From the NCBI GenBank assembly GCA_965217565.1, contig CBDCIS010000006.1:310001-374000 (forward strand): a stretch of DNA of 64,000 nt, given 5' to 3'. Shown here piece after piece: positions 1 to 8,255 of this stretch; the first letter of the stretch is position 1, and the number at the start of each line of letters is the position of its first letter. The stretch is from CBDCIS01 sp965217565. Its GTDB lineage: Bacteria > Chloroflexota > Dehalococcoidia > Lucifugimonadales > CATOSD01. The notes beneath the pieces are model-generated. The model had not been told where the DNA came from and did not search any database. It saw only the letters and a program-made list of their open reading frames with translations. Made by a program: the position numbers and the translations under genes.

Positions 1-1
1 A

Positions 2-268
2 CGGGATACCCAATGCGGCTTCAAGTGCTTCCGCGGAGGCGTGGCCGATGAGCTCTTCGCGTTGCAGCGAATCAAAGGCTGGAGTTTCGACGTGGAAATC
101 CTCCATCTTGCCCTGAAGAGGGACATGCGCGTCCTGGAATTGCCCATACACTGGTACCACCAAAAGGCGAGCAAAGTCCGCATCGGCATAGACCCCATGC
201 AAATGGTCCGAGACACCATCCTCATAAAGTGGAACGCCCTCCGCGGCAAATACAAGCCGAATCCCTAA
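2..268 (+). CDS. Glycosyltransferase family 2, C-terminal part (5' truncated by window edge)
   Basis: The open frame enters from the left edge and ends at TAA 266-268. Its first visible residues, RDTQCGFKCF, match the DTQCGFK motif of dolichyl-phosphate-glucose/mannose-type GT2 enzymes (Alg5/Dpm1-like), and RIKGWSFDVEIL follows, which is also typical. Such enzymes move a sugar from a nucleotide donor to a polyprenyl phosphate at the membrane. Only the last 88 or so residues are present. The catalytic DXD region and any membrane segments lie outside the window. There is no in-frame stop before position 41, so an internal ATG at 41 is not the real start. Confidence 0.8.
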   Translation, partial: RDTQCGFKCFRGGVADELFALQRIKGWSFDVEILHLALKRDMRVLELPIHWYHQKASKVRIGIDPMQMVRDTILIKWNALRGKYKPNP

Positions 269-408
269 ACCGCGCATTGCATCATCGCCATCCATGCCCT
301 GCTGTCGTTCGGTCTCCACAACACCCTCTATAGACCCAAACAACCCGCTGCTCACAAACACTGAAAAACGGACAGACGGACAGATTGACAAATTAACCCC
401 AACCCTTC

Positions 409-448
409 TTGCGCGGGGCTAGAGTTTGCGCTACAATTCGCAAACTCT
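409..448 (+). promoter_or_regulatory. Promoter with a 28-bp palindrome over the -10 element
   Basis: TTGCGC (409-414), a 17-base spacer and TACAAT (432-437) form a sigma70-like promoter ahead of the TPR gene at 464. A perfect 10-bp inverted repeat, AGAGTTTGCG (421-430) and CGCAAACTCT (439-448), encloses the -10 in its 8-base loop. A repressor bound here would block polymerase. No regulator is identified nearby, so operator function is inferred. Confidence 0.45.
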
Positions 449-463
449 GTTGAGGTATCAGCT

Positions 464-1318
464 ATGAACATGACCGGAATCCAAGACAAAGAGAAGACCA
501 GAAAGGACAAGGCCAAGAAGGCCGTAGCCTTGGCAATGCAGAGCCGCTGGAAAGAGGCGGTGCTGATGAACCACTCGATCCTGAAGGACTTCCCACAGGA
601 CATGGAGGCGCTCAACAGGCTGGGCAAGGCCCTCAGCGAATTGGGCCGCAACAGGGAAGCCAAGGAGGCCTTTGGCCGCGCCCTGCAGGTCTCGCCTCAC
701 AACAGCATCGCCAGGAAGAACCTCAACCGACTGACGCAACTGGGCGACGACGCCCCGGGCTCCGGCGCCAAGAGCGGCACGACGCCCCAGGTTTTCATAG
801 AGGAAAGCGGTAACACCGGCGTCACCTCGCTGGTCAACTTGGCAGCGCCCAACGCGCTGCTCAAGCTGGCTCCGGGGCATCCCGTGCAATTGCGGCTCGA
901 GGGAGGCGGTCTGAATGTGACCCGTCCCTCCGGCGAATACGCCGGTCAGGTCGAATCGAGGTTGGCGTCCAGGCTAACCAAGCTTATGAAGGGCGGCAAC
1001 CAGTATGACGCCACCGTCACCAGCGTCTCTGAACGAGAGCTGACCATCATCATCCGGGAGGTCTCCAAGCATCCCTCGCAGGCGCATGTCGTATCATTCC
1101 CGGCGCGAGTCGCCGGACCTTACCCGATGTACATACCAAGCTCCATCGTTGACTACGAGCTGGCCGACGAGATCGACGAGTCGGATTCGGTCACCGTGAA
1201 AGACTGGTCAAACGACGACACCGAGCCGGGAGACGACAAGGCATTCTCCCCGGTGTTTCATCGCATCATCAATAACCCGGGGAACGAACTGGAGTCAGAC
1301 GAGAACGACGACTTCTAG
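464..1318 (+). CDS. TPR-repeat protein with uncharacterised C-terminal domain
   Basis: 284 residues. The lysine-rich N-terminus (about 8-25) leads into two TPR-like helical hairpins (about 22-85), including the stretch AKEAFGRALQVSPHN. From about residue 120 comes a mixed-strand domain I do not recognise, with SEYAGQVESRL-type segments, and an acidic tail ends in DENDDF. There is no signal peptide or membrane segment, so it is probably a cytoplasmic adaptor. ATG 464 follows GAGG (452-455) at 8 bases and sits just behind the palindromic promoter. TPR content suggests protein-protein contacts; the partner is unknown. Confidence 0.7.
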   Translation: MNMTGIQDKEKTRKDKAKKAVALAMQSRWKEAVLMNHSILKDFPQDMEALNRLGKALSELGRNREAKEAFGRALQVSPHNSIARKNLNRLTQLGDDAPGSGAKSGTTPQVFIEESGNTGVTSLVNLAAPNALLKLAPGHPVQLRLEGGGLNVTRPSGEYAGQVESRLASRLTKLMKGGNQYDATVTSVSERELTIIIREVSKHPSQAHVVSFPARVAGPYPMYIPSSIVDYELADEIDESDSVTVKDWSNDDTEPGDDKAFSPVFHRIINNPGNELESDENDDF

Positions 1319-1386
1319 GCGTCGCGCTGTCTCCCGACTCAAGCGCGCCGTCTTACCGGGTTGCAAGGCCCGCCTTCCCTTTCTAC

Positions 1387-1647
1387 TTACACCCCGTCCC
1401 GGGTAGCCAGTGGACGCTCTCGGTAGTACAGGCCCCAGCGTTGCATAAGCTCCTCGACCCGAGGGTCGTCGAGTTCCACGAGTTGCTTGAAGAAACCGGC
1501 GATGGCGTGCGCGTGAAGCATGTCTTCGGAGCACACCCAACTAGCTTCACTGGGAACGACGTACAGCAGCCCGTTCTGGTGTTCGCACTGGAACACCACC
1601 CGTTTCCCGCCTGAGTCGTGCTTTACGTTTAGACCGAAGTCGACCAT
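1387..1647 (-). CDS. Hypothetical small protein (86 aa)
   Basis: 86 residues with no family I can name. GAGGTG lies 6 bases before the ATG at 1647, which supports a real gene. The sequence is balanced, with a beta-rich first half (GKRVVFQCEHQNGLLYVVPS) and a helical second half that includes an acidic stretch and RWGLYYRE. No signal peptide or transmembrane helix is present. It is convergent with the TPR gene and divergent from the MBL hydrolase, so it is probably transcribed alone. An opposite-frame open stretch at 1295-1540 lacks a ribosome site and was not called. Confidence 0.55.
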   Translation of the reverse strand: MVDFGLNVKHDSGGKRVVFQCEHQNGLLYVVPSEASWVCSEDMLHAHAIAGFFKQLVELDDPRVEELMQRWGLYYRERPLATRDGV

Positions 1648-1933
1648 CTGGACACCTCGAGTAGTTTATTAGTGCGTCAGTATGTCAGAACAGGGATTCG
1701 CGGAGTCTATAGGGATTCGGGATTGTGGCGTGAGCCAAGTAGTCTGGCAAGAGAATCCCGTAAATCCTGAGTATGGCGATTCGGGCCTCCCGTAAACCCG
1801 CGCCGCGTCGGAATGACATCGATGGCATCCCCTGCTATAATCACATCAAACCCCGTACTGCTTGGAGGGTCGCGGCGCCTTGCGGGAACCAGGCGTGCGC
1901 GCCCATTAACATCAAATGCCAGGAGGCCGCGAG

Positions 1934-2575
1934 ATGTCCCCGCACTACCAGGACGACAGCATTACCATTCACAAGTACGAATGTGGCCCCTACGGCAACA
2001 ACGCCTACCTGCTCGTCTGTCCACAGACCAACGAGAGCATCCTCATAGACACCCCCGCGGAACCCCATAAGCTGATCGAGGCCGCCAACGCGACCGACGT
2101 CAAGGCTATCCTGATTACGCATAATCATCAAGACCACCTGCTAGGGTTCGACGAGGTTATGTCAGCCATCGACGCTCCCGTGGGCATAGGCGAGGCCGAC
2201 GCTCACGCCTTGCCAAGCGCGCCGGCGCGTCTGCTGCGAGACGGCGACGAGGTCGCAGCGGGCACGCTAACCCTGAAGGCCATCGGAACCCCTGGTCACA
2301 CGCCCGGCTCGACCTGCTACACCATAGGCCGCGCGCTGTTCTCGGGCGACACGCTATTTCCCGGCGGCCCAGGCAAGACGGGCTCGCCGGCGAATCTCGC
2401 GCAGGTCATCGAGAGCATCACAAGTAAGCTCTTCGTTCTCGCGGACGACGTGGCCGTCTATCCCGGGCACGGCGACGACGGCGACCTGAAGTCCTCGAAG
2501 GAAGAATATGCCGTATTCGTGTCCAAAGACCATCCCGATGATCTCTCGGGCGATGTACTTTGGCTCACCAGCTAG
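1934..2575 (+). CDS. MBL-fold metallo-hydrolase (glyoxalase II-like)
   Basis: 213 residues. The zinc-binding signature HNHQDH occupies positions 63-68 (H63, H65, D67, H68), followed by H122 in GTPGHTPGS and D139 in FSGDTLF, with a later His in YPGHGDDG. This is a complete metallo-beta-lactamase fold of the hydroxyacylglutathione hydrolase-like group, typically a cytoplasmic thioester hydrolase; the substrate cannot be told. The start at 1934 is chosen because AGGAGG (1921-1926) lies 7 bases before it. An upstream in-frame ATG at 1916 precedes the ribosome site. The end overlaps the CPBP gene by 16 bases, suggesting co-transcription. Confidence 0.88.
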   Translation: MSPHYQDDSITIHKYECGPYGNNAYLLVCPQTNESILIDTPAEPHKLIEAANATDVKAILITHNHQDHLLGFDEVMSAIDAPVGIGEADAHALPSAPARLLRDGDEVAAGTLTLKAIGTPGHTPGSTCYTIGRALFSGDTLFPGGPGKTGSPANLAQVIESITSKLFVLADDVAVYPGHGDDGDLKSSKEEYAVFVSKDHPDDLSGDVLWLTS

Positions 2576-3270
2576 GGCGGCAGCCAATCCCCTGGAAGCC
2601 TATCGATATATTCGTCGCCACCGGTTTGGCGGTCGGTGGCTTCTTGGCGCTGATATTACTCCTTATGTTCGTGATAGAAGCCCCAGGGTTTGGCGAAGAA
2701 CCGTTCCTATCGCCCTGGATTCTCGGCCTATTCTATGGGATGGTCCTGCTCTCAGTCTGGGTGTTCGGCATACGGAAATATCGCGCTCGATGGAATAGCC
2801 TCGGATTCGGTCGGCCCACTCTGCGGTGGAGCTATGCGTTGTCGGCGCTGGCGCTGCTCGGCAGCCTGGCCTTCACTACGGCGTATGTCCTGGCAATCGA
2901 CGCGCTAGGAATCGGCTGGCTCGAGCCGCCGGAGGTGCCGCAGGAGGCGTTTGGGCAAGGCGTTCAGAGGGTTCTGAATTCGTTCACAATCGTCGTGTGG
3001 GGGCCGTTCGCGGAAGAGGTGTTCTTCCGGGGGTTTGTGCTGGGCGGACTGCTCGCCCCCCTGGGCGTGACGCGGGCCGCGCTGGCAAGCTCCGCGCTGT
3101 TCGCCGCTGCGCACGTGTCGCCCGGCTCGCTAATTCCAATCTTCGTAACCGGCCTGCTGTTCGCGTGGCTCTACCTCAGAACGCGCTCCCTATGGCCGCC
3201 ATTCGCGGCACACGCCGCCCAGAACGCGCTCGCGATAGCGGCCGCGCGCCCTGAATCCACACTTTGGTGA
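2560..3270 (+). CDS. CPBP-family intramembrane glutamic endopeptidase
   Basis: 236 residues with about six hydrophobic segments. The CPBP (Abi/CAAX protease Rce1-like) signature is visible: EE at 152-153 with R157 in EEVFFRGF, H185 in AAHVSPGS, and H218/N222 in HAAQN. Members cleave or process membrane-associated substrates and in bacteria are linked to bacteriocin immunity or surface-protein handling; the substrate here is unknown. The start overlaps the MBL gene end. An alternative internal start cannot be excluded, because the first 12 residues are hydrophilic and no strong ribosome site precedes 2560. trpA begins three bases after its stop. Confidence 0.85.
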   Translation: MAHQLGRQPIPWKPIDIFVATGLAVGGFLALILLLMFVIEAPGFGEEPFLSPWILGLFYGMVLLSVWVFGIRKYRARWNSLGFGRPTLRWSYALSALALLGSLAFTTAYVLAIDALGIGWLEPPEVPQEAFGQGVQRVLNSFTIVVWGPFAEEVFFRGFVLGGLLAPLGVTRAALASSALFAAAHVSPGSLIPIFVTGLLFAWLYLRTRSLWPPFAAHAAQNALAIAAARPESTLW

Positions 3271-3273
3271 ACT

Positions 3274-4065
3274 ATGACCAATAGAATCGACTCGACACTT
3301 CAGGCACTGGGGAATGAGGGACAGACCGCGCTGGTTCCCTTCATCACCGTGGGGTTCCCGGATGTCGAAACGTCCGAGGCGCTTGTCGAAGTCGTTCTGG
3401 ACGCGGGCGCCGACATGCTGGAGCTTGGCATCCCATTCAGTGACCCTCTCGCTGATGGTCCCACCATACAGATGACCAGCTTCAGGGCGCTCCAGCAAGG
3501 CGTCACAGTCGCTTCGGCCATCGAGATGGTCGCGCGCCTTAGAGAGAGTGGCATGGATGCCCCGCTCATATTTATGGGATACTACAATCCCTACCTCCGC
3601 TATGGCCTGGAACGCTTTGTGGCCGACGCTTCCGACGCCGGCCTCGACGGCCTCATCGTCCCTGACCTGCCCGCGGAGGAGTCCGGCGCGATACGCGCAC
3701 TCTGTGAGCGGCACAATCTGTACCTGATTCCCCTGCTCGCGCCCACCAGCACCGACGAGCGAATAGCCGCAGCTTGCAAAGAGGCCAGGGGGTTCATATA
3801 CTGCGTTAGTCTCACAGGGGTTACCTCGGCGAGACATGAGTTGTCCAACAGGGTGGAGGGCCTTGTAGAGAGGGTTCGCGCCCACACCGACCTGCCGCTC
3901 CTCGTGGGCTTCGGGGTTTCGCGGCGAGAGCACGTAGAGGCCATCGGCGGATTCGCCGACGGCGCGGTGGTCGCCAGCGCCCTGCTGGACGCCATCGACA
4001 GGTCTCCAGAGGAGCAGGTTTTGAGTACCGCCGCCAACTTTATCAGGAGACTGAAGCAAGGATGA
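3274..4065 (+). CDS. trpA: Tryptophan synthase alpha subunit
   Basis: 263 residues, normal for TrpA. The catalytic acids are both present, E50 in MLELGIPFSDP and D61 in PLADGPT, along with the phosphate-binding glycine-rich VGFGVS region near residue 212. It cleaves indole-3-glycerol phosphate to indole and glyceraldehyde-3-phosphate and passes indole to TrpB. trpB and the other trp genes are not in the window. It overlaps aroH by ATGA (4062-4065), so the two shikimate-branch genes should be translationally coupled. Confidence 0.97.
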   Translation: MTNRIDSTLQALGNEGQTALVPFITVGFPDVETSEALVEVVLDAGADMLELGIPFSDPLADGPTIQMTSFRALQQGVTVASAIEMVARLRESGMDAPLIFMGYYNPYLRYGLERFVADASDAGLDGLIVPDLPAEESGAIRALCERHNLYLIPLLAPTSTDERIAAACKEARGFIYCVSLTGVTSARHELSNRVEGLVERVRAHTDLPLLVGFGVSRREHVEAIGGFADGAVVASALLDAIDRSPEEQVLSTAANFIRRLKQG

Positions 4066-4442
4066 GCAACGTGTCGAAAGTGCGAGGCCTGCGCGGCGCG
4101 ACAACCGCCGACAGCAATACCAAGGAAGCGATCCTGCAAGCCACCAAGGAGTTGCTGACGGAGCTTATCCAGGCGAACGACATTGATCCCGACGACGTGG
4201 CGGCAGCCATCTTCTCCACCACCCAGGACCTCAACGCTGAGTTCCCCGCCGTCGCCGCCAGGCAGATTGGCTGGACGCAAGTCGCCCTCATGTGCGGCCA
4301 CGAGATGGCGGTTCCTGACGCGCAGACGCGGTGCATAAGAGTCCTGGCGCTGCTGAACACGGAGAAGTCCCCTCAGCAACTGAACAACGTCTATCTAAGA
4401 GACGCTAAGAACCTGCGCGCCAGGGGCATGGAGGAGGCTTGA
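4062..4442 (+). CDS. aroH: Chorismate mutase, AroH type
   Basis: 126 residues, the size of monofunctional AroH trimers. RGLRGATTADSNT at the N-terminus and FSTTQDLNAEFPAVAAR in the middle are family hallmarks; LMCGHEMAVP carries the conserved Cys near residue 88 of the active site. It converts chorismate to prephenate for Phe/Tyr synthesis. The start overlaps the trpA stop (ATGA), placing competing branches of aromatic amino-acid synthesis on one transcript. About 259 bases without a gene follow, holding a degenerate copy of the CTCGCCGCTCGGCAATCC repeat at 4617-4638. Confidence 0.95.
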   Translation: MSNVSKVRGLRGATTADSNTKEAILQATKELLTELIQANDIDPDDVAAAIFSTTQDLNAEFPAVAARQIGWTQVALMCGHEMAVPDAQTRCIRVLALLNTEKSPQQLNNVYLRDAKNLRARGMEEA

Positions 4443-4616
4443 AGGGTGAACCGGGAAATGGAATGCGGTTACGCCCCCGGCAAGAGCGGCGGCGCATGCT
4501 GACGGTCTAGCCATAGAGGCGCGTCCCAGACCCGGCGTCGCCCGCCACGGCGGTTCGTAGTCCCTTCAGAGACTACCTCAGAAGTCGTACTCCCACCAAA
4601 CCAGGAATCCAGGCGG

Positions 4617-4638
4617 CGCCTCGCCGCTCAGCAATCCG
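4617..4638 (+). repeat. Dispersed repeat D, degenerate copy
   Basis: CTCGCCGCTCAGCAATCC differs by one base from the core found three times at 54131-54670 and in variant form near 18151, 52530 and 60540. It lies in the aroH-MFS intergenic space. Confidence 0.5.
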
Positions 4639-4701
4639 GAGGGATTGCGGAACGCGATTGCGACGCTGGAAGGTAGTTCTGAGATGGTTTCTTAGGCGGA
4701 G

Positions 4702-5898
4702 ATGTTCAGCTTTCTAACCAACGCGCCGCCCTCTCGCCGTACGCTGCTCTTTGGCTCCGTCATGCACGTCTGGAATGACCTCTTCGTGGCGTTGATGGCG
4801 CCACTCCTGCCCCTTATCAGGGAAGACATGGGGCTTTCGTTTACACAGGTGGGGCTGCTCAGGTCCGTGTTCGGCGGCGCGACCGCCATTCTCCAGATAC
4901 CGGCAGGCTATCTCGCCGAGGTGGTCGGCGAGTTTTGGCCGCTGGTCTTGGGCAACGTCTGGATGGCGCTTGGCCTCGTGGGAATGGCCCTCTCTCCTGC
5001 GTTCCTGACGCTTCTAATCGCGGCGTCTGTCAGCGGGCTTGGAGGCGGCGCGCAGCATCCCCTGGCCTCGAGTATGGTGTCCCGCGCCTACGACGAGAAA
5101 GGACGCTCCACCGCGGTTGGAACGGTCAACTTTGCGGGAGACCTTGGCAAGATATTGGCGCCAGTCGTAGCAGGGGCCATCGCCATTCAACTCGGATGGC
5201 GCACCGCGATGTGGGTAGTAGGAGTGGCTGGCGTCATTTTCATGGCCCCGTGCATGGCATTGCGCCGCCGCGTTGATATAGCCAGGCCCAGTCGCGAAGA
5301 GTCGAACGACGGCGGCGGGGCCAGGAGCGGCGTCCTCATGGGCGGATTCATCACGCTGAGCGGTGTCGGCTTCCTGGACGCGGCCACCAGGGGGGCGTCA
5401 ATCGTATTCCTGCCGTTTGTGATGGACGCCAAGGGCATGGGAGCAGGGCAAATCAGCGCAATGCTGGCGTTGCTGTTCGTGGGAGGGGCCGCGGGCAAAT
5501 TCCTGTGCGGCTGGCTGTCAGATCGCTACGGCGCGTTCAGCATCATATGGGTCACCAAGGGGCTGACGGCATTGCTGTTGGTCGTGTCATTGTGGACATC
5601 GCCGCTTCTCCTCGCGCCGCTGATGCTCGTGCTGGGTATCGGACTAAACGGCACGTCGTCGGCTCTCTACGCGGCGGTGGCGCATTTCGTCCCGCCGCAC
5701 CGGCGCGCCCGGCTCTACGGCGTGTACTACACCACCAACGAGGCCGCCGCCGTCATCGCGCCGATAGCCTACGGCCTCATCGCGGACCTCTCCGGCCTGG
5801 ATGTCTCCATGATGACAATGGGACTCGTTACCGCTGCCATCTTGCCCTCCAGCCTCATGCTCAGGAAGCGCCTCGCGAGCAGTGGAGCCACCGGGTAG
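4702..5898 (+). CDS. MFS transporter
   Basis: 398 residues with about twelve hydrophobic helices in two six-helix halves, separated by a hydrophilic loop near residues 190-205 (RRRVDIARPSREESNDGGG). The GRSTAVGTVNFAGDLGK and LSDRYG motifs are typical of the major facilitator superfamily. It is an inner-membrane secondary transporter; the nearest general type is the fosmidomycin-resistance/oxalate-formate-like group, but the substrate is not predictable. ATG 4702 directly follows GGCGGAG. It is flanked by gene-free gaps on both sides and is probably monocistronic. Confidence 0.88.
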   Translation: MFSFLTNAPPSRRTLLFGSVMHVWNDLFVALMAPLLPLIREDMGLSFTQVGLLRSVFGGATAILQIPAGYLAEVVGEFWPLVLGNVWMALGLVGMALSPAFLTLLIAASVSGLGGGAQHPLASSMVSRAYDEKGRSTAVGTVNFAGDLGKILAPVVAGAIAIQLGWRTAMWVVGVAGVIFMAPCMALRRRVDIARPSREESNDGGGARSGVLMGGFITLSGVGFLDAATRGASIVFLPFVMDAKGMGAGQISAMLALLFVGGAAGKFLCGWLSDRYGAFSIIWVTKGLTALLLVVSLWTSPLLLAPLMLVLGIGLNGTSSALYAAVAHFVPPHRRARLYGVYYTTNEAAAVIAPIAYGLIADLSGLDVSMMTMGLVTAAILPSSLMLRKRLASSGATG

Positions 5899-5945
5899 GC
5901 TTCAATTCAGTAAATATCGCCTGTGGCCACCGGGCCGTGTGGAGG

Positions 5946-5972
5946 CAACCACAAGGGATTGCCCCTACGGGT
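5946..5972 (+). repeat. Dispersed repeat B (CACAAGGG-TTGCCCCTAC)
   Basis: The CACAAGGGATTGCCCCTAC core recurs, with small changes, at 21622-21645, 34056-34080 and, inverted and partial, at 23164-23178. It sits in the gap between the MFS gene and the broken restriction locus. Confidence 0.6.
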
Positions 5973-6075
5973 GATGCGCGTTTCCCATTGAACGGCGTCA
6001 ACGTGGAGCGTATCCTAGAACGGAACGCTAGCCCGTAGCCCGAGGGCTAGCGGATAGAGATAGGAGGGAAGCCTG

Positions 6076-6470
6076 ATGACCACAGCACGACGGCGGTTGA
6101 CAAAGACGCAGCCCGACAGCGCCGTCACGGGCTACGAGTCCGAGCTTTGGCGGATGGCCGACGCGCTGCGGGGCAGCATTTCCTGCACCATCTGGCGCGG
6201 GAAGGACGGGCCTGTTGAATACGCCGACGTTCCAGGATTGTGAAAGAGCGCGACGCTGGAAGAGGTCCGCAGGCACTGGCGCATGCTCACTCCCGGCCGC
6301 TACGTCGGAGCGGAGCCGCAACATGACGACGGGGAAGCCTTCGAGGATGAGATGGCCCGCCTCACCGCCCAGGGCGCCAGCGGCAGGCCGAGGCGCAGCG
6401 ACTCAACGAAGCGATAGAGGCGAATCTCAAGAGTCTAGGACTTGGTGCGAACCGGGAGGACAGGAGATGA
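6076..6470 (+). pseudogene. hsdM: hsdM remnant (type I methyltransferase), internal deletion plus stop and frameshift
   Basis: An intact ribosome site (TAGGAGGG, 6061-6068) leads into a typical HsdM N-terminus, with GYESELWRMADALRGS near residues 19-34. The frame then jumps to the C-terminal HsdM region: WRGKDGPVEYADVPGL, TGA at 6241, SATLEEVRRHWRMLTPGRYVG. The SAM-binding and catalytic middle, normally about 400 residues, is missing. TGA 6241-6243 falls where relatives usually have Cys. A further shift near 6380 moves the tail RQAEAQRLNEAIEANLKSLG into another frame ending at TGA 6468. The product cannot be an active methyltransferase. Confidence 0.85.
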
Positions 6471-6529
6471 TCCCCGTCATTCAGAAGCGAGCCTATAAGC
6501 AGACGGGAACTCCCATCCATGAGGCTTGA

Positions 6530-6733
6530 AGCAAGCTGGCCGCGCCAAAGGTTAGAGAAGCTATACAATTGATACAGCAGGACGGGTGGCGGCTGGTTCG
6601 CACCAGAGGAAGCCACTGCCAATTCAAATACCCAGTCAAACCTGGCCGTGTAACTATTCCTGGCAAGCCAGGTGATGACCTACCGCCTGGTACCTGGAAC
6701 AGCATCTTGAAGCAATCCGGGCTAAAGGAGTGA
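6530..6733 (+). pseudogene. hicA: HicA-type toxin reading frame lacking a canonical start
   Basis: Frame 6530-6733 encodes KVREAIQLIQQDGWRLVRTRGSHCQF, then GRVTIPGKPGDDLPPGT and LKQSGLK. This is the HicA mRNA-interferase fold with its catalytic His in RGSH. No ATG, GTG or TTG precedes the domain: TGA at 6527 is followed by AGC AAG CTG, where relatives often begin M-S-K-L. The first TTG (6569) would remove the first beta-strand/helix. An ATG at 6467, overlapping the hsdM remnant as ATGA, opens the same frame but stops at 6527. Either CTG 6536 is used or the toxin is silenced. It abuts hicB. Confidence 0.75.
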
Positions 6734-6741
6734 ACCGGGCC

Positions 6742-6966
6742 ATGAGATACACCGTCGTAATTGAAAGGACCCCCAACAACTACGCGGCCTACGTGCCCCA
6801 CCTGCCTGGTTGCGTGGCTACGGCGAGCACCCGCGAGGAACTGTTGGAGGAAATCCGAGAGGCCATCGAATTCCACATAGAAGGTATGCGTGAAGACGGC
6901 GAACCAGTACCAGAACCCCAGACCACCGCGGCAGTGGTGGACACCACAATCACGGCAACACGGTAA
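6742..6966 (+). CDS. hicB: HicB-family antitoxin
   Basis: 74 residues. The start MRYTVVIER, the central AYVPHLPGCVATASTREE and EIREAIEFHIEGMREDGEPVPEP form the complete partial-RNase-H fold of HicB antitoxins, which bind and neutralise HicA. ATG 6742 is chosen over GTG 6730 because the domain begins exactly there. AAGGAG lies at 6725-6730, at the end of hicA. It is short, without the C-terminal helix-turn-helix of long HicB forms, so autoregulation through this protein alone is doubtful. It is intact while its toxin partner lacks a normal start. Confidence 0.88.
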   Translation: MRYTVVIERTPNNYAAYVPHLPGCVATASTREELLEEIREAIEFHIEGMREDGEPVPEPQTTAAVVDTTITATR

Positions 6967-7019
6967 GGAATGGAGGCGGTTGCAGCGGCCATGAAATCGA
7001 CAAGATAACTCGAAAAGCA

Positions 7020-8228
7020 AATGCCAGGGAATGGCGGGAAGTTTCTGTCTAGGATGTTGCTTCAGCGACAATTGGCGGAACACCGAGTCGCGCTGTGGTG
7101 GACTACTGGCAAGGAAACATCCCTTGGGCGACTGCAAAGGACGTTGCCAACGCTGGCTCCAGATACTTAGACAAGGTCCAGGAATCGATCGCTGAAAATG
7201 GTTTGACCGACAGTGCTGCCAAACTCATGCTCAAAGGAACTGTTGGTGTACTCGCGCAGTTTTGGCGAGAGATGGCGTTCAATCAGACCTGCTATGTCCT
7301 CACTCCAACCAGTAGAATCGATAACAATTTCCTGTACTATGCCCTGAAAGGCACCCTGCCGATAATGCAAATTCTAACATACGGCACGGTCTTTCAGACC
7401 ATCACAAGAAAATCCTTCAATGAATGGCGCATCTCCTTCCCACCCCTCCACGAGCAGCGGGCCATCGCCCACGTAATACGGACGCCGGACGACAAGGCCG
7501 AGCTGAACCGGCGGACGAACGAGACGCTGGAGGAGATGGCGCGGGCGCTGTTCAAGTCGTGGTTCGTGGACTTCGATCCGGTGCACGCGAAGATGGGGGG
7601 CCGCTGGTGGTGGGGCGAGTCGCTGCCCGGCCTGCCCGTCGAGTACTACGACCTCTTCCCTGATCGGCTCGTCCACTCGGAGCTAGGGGAGATACCGGAG
7701 GACTGGAAGGTGAAGACTCTGGGGGAGTTGGCTGACGTGTCAAGTGGCAAACGACCTGGTCGTCGCTTTCCTGCGGCAAATGATGAAGCACGAATACCTC
7801 TTTGGGGTGGTAATGGCCCTATGGGTTTTGTAGCTACACCACTGATGGACTCCCTTATTTTGCTAACCGGCCGTGTTGGGACTCTTGGATCAGTTTTCAG
7901 GATCACTACGCCGTGTTGGCCTTCTGATAACACCTTGTTCGTAACTGCGAAATCTAGTCAATTCTTTAGCTACCTGTTCTTTCACATGGAGATGATTGAC
8001 TTTGATTCACTCAATAGAGGATCAACACAACCTTTGCTAACCCAGAGTGACTTGAAAGCGCAACTGGTGATTCTGCCTCTAGAAAACGTGCTAAAGTGCT
8101 TTCACAGTTTGAACGAGCGATTGTTCGACAGCAACGACCTAAGAAAACACGAATCCCGCGTCCTCGCGGCCCTGCGTGGTACAATGTTGCCGAAGCTGAT
8201 TTCGGGGGACGTGCGTGTGGGTAACTGA
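7020..8228 (+). pseudogene. hsdS: hsdS, type I restriction specificity subunit, amber codon near N-terminus
   Basis: The frame from 7020 reads NAREWREVSV, TAG (7050-7052), DVASATIGGTPSR, then VDYWQGNIPWATAKDV. This is the start of the first target-recognition domain interrupted by an amber codon. The remaining open frame from GTG 7095 gives 377 residues: rest of TRD1, FPPLHEQRAIAHVI and the central conserved helix with ALFKSWFVDFDPVHAKM (about 155-180), TRD2 (about 208-330), and the C-terminal helix ending RGTMLPKLISGDVRV. HsdS sets the DNA target of the HsdM/HsdR complex. Restart at 7095 would lose the first TRD1 strand. With hsdM and hsdR destroyed it has no partner here. Confidence 0.8.
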
Positions 8229-8255
8229 GCACTCGATTGGTGAGGTGCTATCTCC

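Noticed and set aside
6215..6529. A continuous 104-codon frame across the hsdM remnant as a real gene
   Set aside because: Other frames of the same interval carry clear HsdM fragments; this one has none and no ribosome site.
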